A stretch of DNA of 51,923 bases from Dehalococcoidia bacterium. GTDB taxonomy: Bacteria > Chloroflexota > Dehalococcoidia > SHYD01. Shown piece by piece: positions 26,358 to 34,058 of the stretch. Under the pieces are notes generated by a model. It had not been told where the DNA came from. It did not search any database and saw only the letters and a list, made by a program, of their open reading frames with translations. Every line of letters starts with the position of its first letter. Position 1 is the stretch's first letter. A program made the position numbers and the translations under genes. The DNA lies in contig SHYD01000008.1 in NCBI GenBank assembly GCA_009692945.1, positions 1 to 51,923 of the forward strand. The letters run 5' to 3'.

Positions 26358-26710
26358 GTATCTGCTCACACTTAGTGGTGGCTTCTCAATCGTTTGCCCC
26401 ACCCCCGAGAAAAACAAAAGGTAGTGTTTCTGGGGGACACCCCATAGGAGTGGGCAGGTTTCTCCTCGAACAACCTCGAAGGCTGTACTTCCCACCCGCC
26501 CACCCATTTCGTTTGTGTGTGGGGACACTCCACACCCCGGCATAGGGGCTCCCGCCCCTCGTGCCCTCCCCGGCCCGAGCGGCCCCTTCCAGACACACAT
26601 TGAAAAGATGCCCACTCCTATGGGGAACACCCAGGAACACCCCCAGGCCCCCGGCAGGATGGCTTCGCCCCCTGCACCCCCGCTTCGGAACCTCAATGCT
26701 GAACTCGTAC
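26358..26710. mobile_element. Family B C-rich element, copy 1 (353 bp, perfect TSD, nested)
   Basis: Terminal sequences GTATCTGCTCACACTT and (inverse end) GTACGAGTTCAGCATT form imperfect inverted repeats, and a perfect 8-bp duplication CCATGTTC flanks the element (26350..26357 and 26711..26718). The right duplication touches the pgsA-like stop codon. The interior has C-rich modules (CCCCACCCCCGAGAAAAA, CCCCCGGCAGGATGGC). Within it a 17-bp perfect inverted repeat (26440..26456 and 26609..26625) encloses a second, diverged C-rich unit. There is no transposase gene. Confidence 0.8.
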
Positions 26711-26716
26711 CCATGT

Positions 26717-27310
26717 TCACCCCCCCTCACCCGCCTGGGCCAGCTGCCGCTGGACGTGGAGGACGCGCTGGGCCGCTGTGATGTTGGTGAATACCGCCAT
26801 CACGATCATCGCCGGCAGCAGCCACCCGGTGACCAGTCCCAGCCCCAGCACCACCACCCGTTCAGGCCGGGTGAACAGTCCGACATCGCAGGTCAGGCCG
26901 AGCCCCTCCGCTCGCGCTTTCACATAGCTGACCATCAGCGACCCGAGGATGGCCAGGAAAACCAATCCGGTCAACGTCAGGTCTTGGCGCGCGGTTGCGT
27001 ACAGCAGCACGCCGCCCAGGATCAGGGCTTCGCTGTAGCGGTCGAGGGTCGAGTCGAGCAGGGCGCCGAAGCGGGTGGCCCGGTTGGTGGCGCGGGCAAG
27101 CGCCCCATCGAACATGTCGAGGCCGCCGGCGAGTAGGGACACCCAGCCCCCCAGGGCCACCGCATCCATCGCCACCAGGCCTCCGGCCACCCCGCTGAGG
27201 ACGCAACCGGTCCAGGTGATGGCGTTGGGCGTGATCCCGGTGCGGGCCAGCAGTTGGACGATGGGGTCCAGCCGGTGCCGGGGGAAGGCGCGGCGCAGGT
27301 CCTGGGACAT
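26717..27310 (-). CDS. CDP-alcohol phosphatidyltransferase, phosphatidylinositol-phosphate synthase-like
   Basis: The 197-residue integral membrane enzyme has the complete CDP-alcohol phosphotransferase motif at residues 65-90 (D65, D68, G69, A72, R73, G82, D86, D90). Several hydrophobic helices and SYVKARAEGLGLTCDVG follow, the latter resembling the SYxRARAEGLG of mycobacterial PgsA1. PgsA1-type enzymes join CDP-diacylglycerol and inositol-1-phosphate to give PIP. The neighbours (ino1, PimA-like transferase, two acyltransferases) favour inositol-phosphate over glycerol-phosphate as substrate. The ATG is 2 bases after the glycosyltransferase stop, so this is the last gene of the operon. Confidence 0.85.
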   Translation of the reverse strand: MSQDLRRAFPRHRLDPIVQLLARTGITPNAITWTGCVLSGVAGGLVAMDAVALGGWVSLLAGGLDMFDGALARATNRATRFGALLDSTLDRYSEALILGGVLLYATARQDLTLTGLVFLAILGSLMVSYVKARAEGLGLTCDVGLFTRPERVVVLGLGLVTGWLLPAMIVMAVFTNITAAQRVLHVQRQLAQAGEGG

Positions 27311-27312
27311 CT

Positions 27313-28542
27313 TCAGCGGACCCGAGGGGCCCGGGATCGCCGCCCCGACAGGCTGGTGAGGAGCCGCCGCCAGCGGCCGGGTTCCTCTTCCCGTGGCGGC
27401 ACCGGAGCCGCCGCAGTGATGCCGGGGCGCGACAGCAACAGCCGCTCATAGTACGAGAGCACCTGGTGCGCCACCCGGCGCCAGGAGTAGAACTCTGCGG
27501 TGATCAGTGCCCTCCGGCTCATTTCAGATCGTTCCTCGGGGTTACGCGCCAACTGGAGCAGCGCCTCTGCCAGTTTGCGGTCGTTCTTCGGCGGCGGGAG
27601 CAACCCTTCTTCACCGTCGGTGATCACGCTGGCAAAGCCTTCGATATTGGACGCCACCACCGGGGTGCCGCAGGCGAGCGCCTCCAACAGCACGATCCCC
27701 TGGCTCTCCTGGCCGGTGGCCGGAGAACAGAAGACGTGGGCCGAACGGTAATAGCGCGGCAGTTCGTCGTAGGAGACGAACCCGGCGAACACCACGTCCT
27801 GCAGGCCGGCTCGCTGGATTGATCGTTCATAACCGGCGCGCAGGCCGCCGTCGGGGCCCACGATGATCAGCCGGGTGTTGGGCAGTTGGGACTTGATATA
27901 GGCGAAGGCCCGGACCAGGTAACGCAGCCCTTTGCGTTTTTCGAACCGGCCCACGAACAGGATGTTGAATTTGCCATCATCGAAACCCGGCATTGGCGCC
28001 ACGTTGGGGTTGAAGTGGTCGAGGTCGATGCCGTTGGGAATAACGTTGTAATACCCGGGAAAATAACGCCCCACGAAGTCCATCGCCGGGGGGGACACTG
28101 CGATTTTGCCGTCGAGCCGCCGGAACCAACGCTTCAGGAGACGCCGGGCATAGAAATACGCCAGACTGCGGTCGCGGTGGGCGTGGAACGTGCCCACGTT
28201 CACCGCATTGGAGAAGCGCAGGAAGGTGAGCGGCAGCATCGGCATCAGCGGCTCGTGCAGGTGCACCACGTCGAACCGCTCCCGTTCGAGGATGCCCTTG
28301 ACCCTGGAGGAAAGCCGGAGGGAGATCGTGATGCGGGCGACCGAACCGCTGGCTGGCACCGAGGTTGGTGTGCCGCAGACGATGAGATCGGGGTTGTCGA
28401 AATGTTCCTGGGGCACCGATGAGGGGGCGATGATGCGCACCTGGTGTCCCGCCTCCACGTAGCGGCGGTGCAGTTGCGTGATATGGCTGGTCACGCCGCC
28501 AGGGTAGGCGTAATCGTAGGGGGAGACCAGCGCAATCTTCAT
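27313..28542 (-). CDS. GT4 glycosyltransferase, phosphatidylinositol mannosyltransferase PimA-like
   Basis: The 409-residue GT-B enzyme starts MKIALVSPYDYAYPGGVTSH, like PimA. It continues with GSVARITISL, FDVVHLHEPLMPMLPL, GTFHAHRD, GKIAVS, VIPNGIDLDHF, VGRFEKRKGLRYLV and the donor-binding ESQGIVLLE (EX7E) with CGTPVVAS. PimA moves mannose from GDP-mannose to the inositol of PI. The PGGVxSH, GSVAR and HEP blocks make it closer to PimA than to generic GT4 enzymes by eye. Its ATG overlaps the PHP gene stop (ATGA). The long upstream open frame to 29151 is an out-of-frame shadow of the PHP gene. A Pro/Arg-rich tail ends it. Confidence 0.85.
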   Translation of the reverse strand: MKIALVSPYDYAYPGGVTSHITQLHRRYVEAGHQVRIIAPSSVPQEHFDNPDLIVCGTPTSVPASGSVARITISLRLSSRVKGILERERFDVVHLHEPLMPMLPLTFLRFSNAVNVGTFHAHRDRSLAYFYARRLLKRWFRRLDGKIAVSPPAMDFVGRYFPGYYNVIPNGIDLDHFNPNVAPMPGFDDGKFNILFVGRFEKRKGLRYLVRAFAYIKSQLPNTRLIIVGPDGGLRAGYERSIQRAGLQDVVFAGFVSYDELPRYYRSAHVFCSPATGQESQGIVLLEALACGTPVVASNIEGFASVITDGEEGLLPPPKNDRKLAEALLQLARNPEERSEMSRRALITAEFYSWRRVAHQVLSYYERLLLSRPGITAAAPVPPREEEPGRWRRLLTSLSGRRSRAPRVR

Positions 28543-29366
28543 GGTCGGCCGCCGCTCGCTTCGGCTGAAGGCGTCGAGGCGTCGCTTCTTGGCGCTGGCG
28601 TGACTCGTCCGCCGCCGAACAGGCGCCGAAGCGGCTTTATGGCGCTCCGGGCGGGCAGCATGACCAGGCTGCGCACCTGCTGTCTGACCAACGCCCCGTA
28701 GCCGATGTGCGACAGCGGCACGTGGAAACTCTCGGCTGCCGTCTGACGGTCGAGGATGGCCCGCCGCAGGTCCTCCGGGGTACGGCCCAAAAAATGGGTG
28801 ATGCCGCTGCCCGCGGCGGCCAGGAAGTGGGCATCGCTGGCCCCGATCTCGGCCAGTCCCAGCGTTTCGCGATTGAGGCGCACCACCCGCTCCCGCACCA
28901 CCTGGGCGGCCAGCGACGGGTTGGCCGTTTCGATACCGTCGAAGTAGACGCCGGTTTCCTGAGACTGCCCGGCACGCCGCAGCGCGCGCTCGCCAAGACT
29001 GAAGGTCAGCCAGCTCAGGGGGTGGGGCGCAATCGCCAGCCCGCCCTGCCGGTGGATCGCCTGGAGGGTCTTTTCCATGGACCGGAGCCGGGGCAGTGGT
29101 GATTCCAGGAACAGCCCAATGAGGTGGCCGGAGAGGGTGGTCACTTCGCACCCGACGATGACCTGGAACCGGTATCGGTGGCGTTCGGCCAGGTCACGCG
29201 CCGCCAGCCCGGCTGTGATGTCGTCGTGATCGGTGATGGCGACCACATCCACATCGGTGCGCTCCTGAAAGTGATCGAGCAGCGACCTCACGTCCATCAT
29301 GCCGTCGGTGAAGTTGGTGTGGGTGTGGAGGTCCGCCTTGCCGGTGGCGCCTTCGGAGTTGGTCAT
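28539..29366 (-). CDS. PHP-domain metal-dependent phosphoesterase
   Basis: The 275-residue protein has the trinuclear PHP ligand set: H14 and H16 (DLHTHTNF), D21, D46-H47-D48 (AITDHDD), E74 (GCEVT), H115 (APHP), and D178 with H180 (GASDAH). PHP enzymes include histidinol phosphatases and RNase AM-like nucleases; this one is a small stand-alone phosphoesterase. The operon setting makes dephosphorylation of PIP to PI a tempting role, but this is inference. Its ATG lies inside a 7-8-bp target duplication of the mobile element just upstream, and no ribosome binding site remains there. A basic C-terminal tail follows the domain. Confidence 0.85.
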   Translation of the reverse strand: MTNSEGATGKADLHTHTNFTDGMMDVRSLLDHFQERTDVDVVAITDHDDITAGLAARDLAERHRYRFQVIVGCEVTTLSGHLIGLFLESPLPRLRSMEKTLQAIHRQGGLAIAPHPLSWLTFSLGERALRRAGQSQETGVYFDGIETANPSLAAQVVRERVVRLNRETLGLAEIGASDAHFLAAAGSGITHFLGRTPEDLRRAILDRQTAAESFHVPLSHIGYGALVRQQVRSLVMLPARSAIKPLRRLFGGGRVTPAPRSDASTPSAEASGGRP

Positions 29367-29367
29367 G

Positions 29368-29700
29368 GTAACAGTTCACTGTTCGGAGGACGAGTTGCCA
29401 CCCGGCCATCACCTCGGCTCCGGCCGTCTCCACCCCACCCGAGAAAATGAAGAGGAATTGTTTGTGGGGGCACATCCCCCATGCCCCCTGCCCAAGGGCT
29501 GCCGCCCTTTGGGATCCCGCTCCATCCCTCGCTCCGCCTCAGATTCGGACACGGGGGTGCAGGGGGCGCGGCCCCCTGCCGGGGGCCTGGGGGTGTTCCC
29601 CCCCCAACAAAAACTTCTCTTTGTTGGGGGGGGGTGGGGGCATCGCCTGAGGACGTGCCCGTCGGGCCAAACCGCAGACCCCCGAAGACTGAATAGTTAC
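29368..29700. mobile_element. Family B C-rich element, copy 2, inserted between two operon genes
   Basis: The element's ends are GTAACAGTTCACTGTTCGG and, inverted, GTAACTATTCAGTCTTCGG. It is flanked by TGGTCAT (29360..29366 and 29701..29707; 8 bp with a final mismatch). The two halves are head-to-head C-rich units, for example CCCACCCGAGAAAATGAAGA on the left and its G-rich counterpart near 29600..29640. It fills the whole gap between the acyltransferase and PHP genes. The duplicated target supplies the stop of the first and the start of the second. Confidence 0.85.
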
Positions 29701-29703
29701 TGG

Positions 29704-30603
29704 TCATTGTGGTGGACTGTGGTCCTTACCCCTGGCTGGTGTGTGGCCCCAGATGGATTCCATCACCCACCACTGGTCCGGCGCTTTCCGGATGTAGTGC
29801 TCCATCACGGCGACCACTCTCCTGAGGTTTCGTTCGACCGTGATTTCGTCCCGGCCGGAGCGGTCGAGAATGATCTCGTCCCCGAACTCGATCCGAAACC
29901 GGCCGCTTGCCAGACGATAACAGAATCCCGGGATCAGTGGGGCGCCGGTATGGACCGCCAGGTCGATCACCCCGGTGGGTATGCTGGCCGGTTCGCCGAA
30001 GAAGGGCACTTTCATCCCGTGTCCCTGGAGGTCACGGTCGGCCACTGCCATCACCGCCTCGCCCCGCTTCATCGCCTGGAGCGCCTGCCGCAGGGCCCGC
30101 GGGCCGACGGGGATGAACCGAACGCCGTGGCTCTCCCGCTGGCGGGCGACGAACCGGAACAACGCCTCCGGTTGAATGTGTTCGGACAGCACCCACACCT
30201 TGAGATTGTAGTCCAGGGCGATCTGAATCGACTGGTCCATGTTGCCGAAATGGGCTGAGGTAAACACCACTCCCTTGCCGCGCCCGTATGCTTCGAGAAT
30301 TGCGCTGGCGTTGATCACCTCGGACCGGGAGCGGAGCGCGGCGATCGACGTCGAGGGGATACGGAAAAAGTCGATGTAGTTGCAGGCGTTGGTGTGGAAA
30401 GCGCCGCGTGCCATTCGTTCCACCGTGTCTGGAGTGGCGTCGGGACCCAGCACATGCCGCATGTTGGACAGCACGTTGCGGCGAGACCCCGTGGCGAGTC
30501 GATAGCTGACCGTGGCGCCGGCGGTGGCCAGCCAATAGGCGATCCGGAGGGGAAGGGCGGGAACGACCCAGGCAGCGATCCGGAACAGGACATACTTCAG
30601 CAT
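29704..30603 (-). CDS. LpxL/PatA-like lysophospholipid acyltransferase (first copy)
   Basis: This 299-residue HtrB/LpxL-superfamily acyltransferase has an N-terminal hydrophobic stretch (VLFRIAAWVVPALPL), the HX4D catalytic motif HFGNMD in VVFTSAHFGNMDQ, VADRDLQGHGMKVPFFG, and a C-terminal PDQWWVMESIWG. In mycobacteria the member PatA (Rv2611c) acylates PI-mannosides and lies between pgsA1 and pimA. The same neighbourhood here suggests the same job. The start is ATG at 30603. The stop lies within the left arm of the target duplication of the adjoining element. Confidence 0.85.
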   Translation of the reverse strand: MLKYVLFRIAAWVVPALPLRIAYWLATAGATVSYRLATGSRRNVLSNMRHVLGPDATPDTVERMARGAFHTNACNYIDFFRIPSTSIAALRSRSEVINASAILEAYGRGKGVVFTSAHFGNMDQSIQIALDYNLKVWVLSEHIQPEALFRFVARQRESHGVRFIPVGPRALRQALQAMKRGEAVMAVADRDLQGHGMKVPFFGEPASIPTGVIDLAVHTGAPLIPGFCYRLASGRFRIEFGDEIILDRSGRDEITVERNLRRVVAVMEHYIRKAPDQWWVMESIWGHTPARGKDHSPPQ

Positions 30604-30724
30604 TCGCTTGGCCGCCCCGACTCGTCACCTGCCAAAACTCACCGGCCCGAGGACGGTGCGAAAACTGACGGGATAATGGGGTTCCGAACCTGATCGCAAG
30701 GCCCCACTGCCGGATGATGGAGCT

Positions 30725-31618
30725 TCATGTGACTGGACTTTTGGGGGAGGGTAGTGGCTCGGGCCACATTCGCCGGAACATGAACCATTGGTCTGGGTAT
30801 TCTCGCACCCACCCGCCGAGCACGTCCATCAGGTGCTGCGTGAGCAGCCGGACGTCGGTCTGTTGGTCACCGGTAGGCTGATATTCGATGCAGTCACCAG
30901 CGATGCCTCGAAACCGGTGCCCCTCGATGCGGATCATGCCGGCCGGTACGATGCGCGCTCCGGTCTTCAGCGCCAGGACCGCGGCTCCTGCAGGGACCGC
31001 GGTGGGGCTGCCGAAGAAGTTGATGGTCACCCCCTCTGCGGCCGGCACCGGGCGGTCCATGAGGATACCGATGCCCTCGTTGCGGCGCAGCACGGCCAGC
31101 ACCTTGCGGGCGGCCTGCTCCCGCGGGATCGGGCTCAGCCCGAGCCGGTGGCGGTTGCCCACGACGAATTCGTTCAGGCGCCGGTTGGAGAAGCTGTCTG
31201 CGACGACGTTGATATGGTAGCCCCGCAGTGTAATGAGCGCCGCACCGAAATCCCAGTTGCCCATGTGCATGCCGACGAAAATGGTGCCCCTTTCGTCTGC
31301 CCGTGCCTGATCGAAGGGATCCCAGCGGTTGAATTCCATGCGCCGCTCGAGTTCTTCGACCGTCAACCAGGGAGAACGCAGGAAGTCGACCAGGTAGCGC
31401 AGGTAGTTGCGGAGGGCTCGCCGGGCCAGGTTTGTGGCGGCGGATCGCGGGGCGCCGGCCCCCAGCACGTGGGCCATGTTGTCGACCATATTGGCCCGGC
31501 CACGGCGCCAGCAGACGAAGGTGGTGTCTGCGATCCTATCCGCGATGAAGTAGCCCGCGGTGAGCGGGAGGCTGTGGAGCAGCAGCCCCATCAGCCGCAC
31601 CACGGCATAGAGGATCAC
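30725..31618 (-). CDS. LpxL/PatA-like lysophospholipid acyltransferase (second copy)
   Basis: This 297-residue acyltransferase of the same superfamily has an N-terminal hydrophobic segment ([17 protein letters not shown]), the HX4D motif [25 protein letters not shown] and [11 protein letters not shown]. The frame runs on upstream, but only as a shadow of ino1. The start is taken as GTG at 31618, whose GTGA overlaps the ino1 stop by 4 bases. About 120 bases without a clear signal separate it from the next acyltransferase. Two divergent copies suggest two acylation positions. Confidence 0.87.
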   Translation of the reverse strand: MILYAVVRLMGLLLHSLPLTAGYFIADRIADTTFVCWRRGRANMVDNMAHVLGAGAPRSAATNLARRALRNYLRYLVDFLRSPWLTVEELERRMEFNRWDPFDQARADERGTIFVGMHMGNWDFGAALITLRGYHINVVADSFSNRRLNEFVVGNRHRLGLSPIPREQAARKVLAVLRRNEGIGILMDRPVPAAEGVTINFFGSPTAVPAGAAVLALKTGARIVPAGMIRIEGHRFRGIAGDCIEYQPTGDQQTDVRLLTQHLMDVLGGWVREYPDQWFMFRRMWPEPLPSPKSPVT

Positions 31619-32700
31619 GGAGTGGCGGGATCGGCCCTGATGTACGCCTCCACCATCTGGTGGGCTGTGTCGTCGGTGTACTGCACTGGGGGCGACTTCA
31701 TGAAGTAGGCGGACGGGCCGAGCAACGCCCCCTTCTCGCCGCGATCGAGGGCAAGTTTGGCGCACCGGACGGCATCGATGACCACGCCCGCCGAGTTGGG
31801 GCTGTCCCAGACCTCGAGCTTGAGTTCCAGGTTCAACGGGACATCGCCGAAGCTGCGTCCCTCCATCCGGATGTAGCACCACTTGCGGTCGTCGAGCCAG
31901 GGCACATGGTCGCTGGGACCCACATGGACGTTGCCGCTGGGCAGTTCGTAGTCCAGTTGAGAGGTGACGGCGTTGGTCTTCGATATCTTCTTGGATTCGA
32001 GCCGCTCCCGTTCGAGCATGTTGAGGAAGTCGGTGTTGCCGCCGAAGTTGAGCTGATACGTCCGCTCCAACTTCACGCCGCGGTCCTGGAAGAGCCTGGT
32101 CAGCACCCGGTGCACGATGGTGGCGCCCACCTGCGACTTGATGTCGTCGCCAATGATGGGGAGCCCGCGTTCCTCGAATCGCTTGCCCCAATAAGCCCGG
32201 TCTTTGGCGATGAACACCGGGATGCAGTTGACCAGGGCGCAACCGGCGGCCAGCACCTGCTCCACATACCATTTGGTGGCTTCTTCACTTCCCACGGGCA
32301 GGTAGTTGATGACCACGTCGGTCTTGGTCTCTTTGAGGATCCCCACGATGTCGGCGGTGGCGCCGGGCGCTTTGGTGATGATCTCGGACAGGTATTTGCC
32401 CAGTCCGTCGTGGGTCATCCCACGTTCCACTCGAACCCCGGTCAGGGGGACATCGGTGAACTTGTGGGTGTTGTTGGGCGTGGTGAAAATCGCCTCGGAC
32501 AGGTCCTTCCCCACTTTGTTCTTGTCGATGTCGAAGGCGGCCACAACGTTGATGTCTCTGATGTGGTAGCCGCCGAGATCGACGTGCATGAGCCCGGGGA
32601 TGATGTCGTCCTTCCGGGCGTCGCGGTAGTAGTGGACCCCTTGGACCAAGGCGGATGCGCAGTTGCCCACGCCGATGATAGCTACGTTAATGGCGCCCAA
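31615..32700 (-). CDS. ino1: Myo-inositol-1-phosphate synthase
   Basis: The enzyme cyclises glucose-6-phosphate to inositol-1-phosphate with catalytic NAD. The 361-residue protein is the shorter bacterial type. It has NAD-binding [26 protein letters not shown], the conserved [49 protein letters not shown] and [20 protein letters not shown]. The start codon is TTG at 32700 with AGGAAAGGAG upstream. It heads the lipid operon and supplies inositol phosphate directly to the PIP-synthase-like enzyme, so no inositol monophosphatase gene is needed for that step. Confidence 0.95.
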   Translation of the reverse strand: MGAINVAIIGVGNCASALVQGVHYYRDARKDDIIPGLMHVDLGGYHIRDINVVAAFDIDKNKVGKDLSEAIFTTPNNTHKFTDVPLTGVRVERGMTHDGLGKYLSEIITKAPGATADIVGILKETKTDVVINYLPVGSEEATKWYVEQVLAAGCALVNCIPVFIAKDRAYWGKRFEERGLPIIGDDIKSQVGATIVHRVLTRLFQDRGVKLERTYQLNFGGNTDFLNMLERERLESKKISKTNAVTSQLDYELPSGNVHVGPSDHVPWLDDRKWCYIRMEGRSFGDVPLNLELKLEVWDSPNSAGVVIDAVRCAKLALDRGEKGALLGPSAYFMKSPPVQYTDDTAHQMVEAYIRADPATP

Positions 32701-32805
32701 GCTTTATGGAGCTCCTTTCCTGCATGCGGGGCCGGGCAGCCTGATAGTGGGGTGGAGCCCGGCCAATGGGGAAGTGTGCCCACGCGACCCGTGGGAAATC
32801 GCCTC

Positions 32806-32835
32806 ATTGTACCAAGGTCAGGTAGGGCCCTACAA
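32806..32835 (-). promoter_or_regulatory. Candidate ino1 promoter with an embedded palindrome
   Basis: On the minus strand TTGTAG (32830..32835) and TACAAT (32806..32811) are 18 bases apart. The perfect palindrome GTAGGGCCCTAC (32822..32833) overlaps the -35 and spacer, as a repressor site would. The leader to the ino1 start would be about 100 bases. Confidence 0.4.
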
Positions 32836-32838
32836 CCA

Positions 32839-32866
32839 TAACTGGTTTGGAGTAACTGGTTGGGAG
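32839..32866 (+). repeat. 14-bp tandem duplication
   Basis: TAACTGGTTTGGAG is followed directly by TAACTGGTTGGGAG (one mismatch). It lies between the candidate ino1 promoter and a C-rich element. Confidence 0.6.
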
Positions 32867-33075
32867 TAAGAGTTCTACAATTGAGGGTACCATCGGGATC
32901 ACGCGCGGGAGTGCACGCGGGCGGCAGCCCTCTGCCGGGGGCGTGGGGGGTGTCCCCCACGAACAACAACAACCCTTCTTTTTTCTGGGGGTGGGGCAAC
33001 AGAACAAGGTTGCAACCGCGTCGCGAGTGACACCAAGTCACCTAAAGAGTGAGCGGCCGCGGCCGAACTGGGCGG
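32866..33075. mobile_element. Family B C-rich element, copy 3 (right end uncertain)
   Basis: The left end GTAAGAGTTCTACAATTG matches the family terminal repeat. The body holds the G-rich module GGCGGCAGCCCTCTGCCGGG with CCCTTCTTTTTTCTGGGGG. The proposed right end is set only by an imperfect duplication (GGTTGGGA at 32858..32865, AGTTGGGA at 33076..33083). There is no coding potential; it occupies most of the gap between ino1 and the next operon. Confidence 0.5.
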
Positions 33076-33118
33076 AGTTGGGAAAACGACCGCACGGGTC
33101 AATCGAGGAGAACACGCC

Positions 33119-34039
33119 ATGAAAATCGGGTTTATCGGACTGGGCACCATGGGCCACCACATGGCAGCGAACCTCATGGCGGCGGGCCACACGCTGGTGG
33201 TGCATGACCTGCGCCGGGAGGCGGCGGCCCGGCACCTGGCAAGCGGCGCCACCTGGGCCGAAACCCCCGCCGAAGTGGCCGAGCAGACAGACGTCGTCTT
33301 CACCTCGCTGCCGGGTCCACCCGAGGTCGAGGCGGTGGCGCTGGGCGAGGCGGGGCTGCTCAAGGGGCTGAGCCCCGGCAAAGTCTACTTCGATCTCAGC
33401 ACCAACTCCCCCACGCTGGTCCGGCACATCCACGACGTGTTCGCTCAGCAGGGGATCGCGATGCTCGATGCGCCGGTCAGCGGCGGGCCAAAGGGCGCTC
33501 GCACCGGCAAGCTCGCCGTGTGGGTCGGCGGCGACGAGGCGTTGTTCGAACGCTACCGGCCCGTGCTGGAGGGGATCGGCGACAAGCCCTATTACGTCGG
33601 GCCCATCGGGGCGGGCACGGTGGCCAAGCTGGTGCACAACTGCGCGGGCTACGCCATCCAAACCGCGCTGGCCGAGGTCTTCACCATGGGGGTGAAAGCG
33701 GGGGTGGATCCGCTGGCGCTGTTCAAAGCGGTCCGCAACGGCTCCCTGGGCCGTCGCCGCACCTTCGACGGACTGCTGGACCAGTTCCTCCCCGGTAAGT
33801 TCGACCAGCCCGCCTTCGCGTTGCGGCTGGCCCATAAGGACATCACGCTGGCCACGGCGCTGGGCCGGGAAAACAATGTGCCGATGCGCCTTTCCAACCT
33901 GGCACGGGAGGAACTGACCGAGGCCCTCAACCGCGGCTGGGGCGGGCGGGACTCCCGCTCCCCCATGCAGTTGCAGGAGGAACGCTCCGGCGTCACTATT
34001 GCGGTGCCGCCCGAGCTGTTGGCTGATATCGAAGACTGA
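33119..34039 (+). CDS. 3-hydroxyisobutyrate dehydrogenase-family NAD(P)-dependent oxidoreductase
   Basis: The 306-residue beta-hydroxyacid dehydrogenase has the nucleotide-binding GFIGLGTMGHHMAANL, DLSTNSP, the substrate-binding DAPVSGGPKGAR, and the catalytic-lysine segment GAGTVAKLVHN. HIBADH/GarR-like enzymes oxidise 3-hydroxy acids such as 3-hydroxyisobutyrate or tartronate semialdehyde. The substrate here is not deducible. GGAG precedes the ATG. It is the first of four closely spaced plus-strand genes (33119..36202) that look like a small catabolic operon. Confidence 0.92.
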   Translation: MKIGFIGLGTMGHHMAANLMAAGHTLVVHDLRREAAARHLASGATWAETPAEVAEQTDVVFTSLPGPPEVEAVALGEAGLLKGLSPGKVYFDLSTNSPTLVRHIHDVFAQQGIAMLDAPVSGGPKGARTGKLAVWVGGDEALFERYRPVLEGIGDKPYYVGPIGAGTVAKLVHNCAGYAIQTALAEVFTMGVKAGVDPLALFKAVRNGSLGRRRTFDGLLDQFLPGKFDQPAFALRLAHKDITLATALGRENNVPMRLSNLAREELTEALNRGWGGRDSRSPMQLQEERSGVTIAVPPELLADIED

Positions 34040-34058
34040 GCGTTCTCAGGAGACCCCA

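Noticed and set aside
28543..29151. N-terminal extension of the PimA-like glycosyltransferase
   Set aside because: The extension overlaps the PHP gene in another frame, and PimA-family proteins start at the MKIALVSPY equivalent.
31660..32841. A 393-codon plus-strand frame
   Set aside because: It is antisense to ino1, whose motifs are unambiguous, and has no ribosome binding site.
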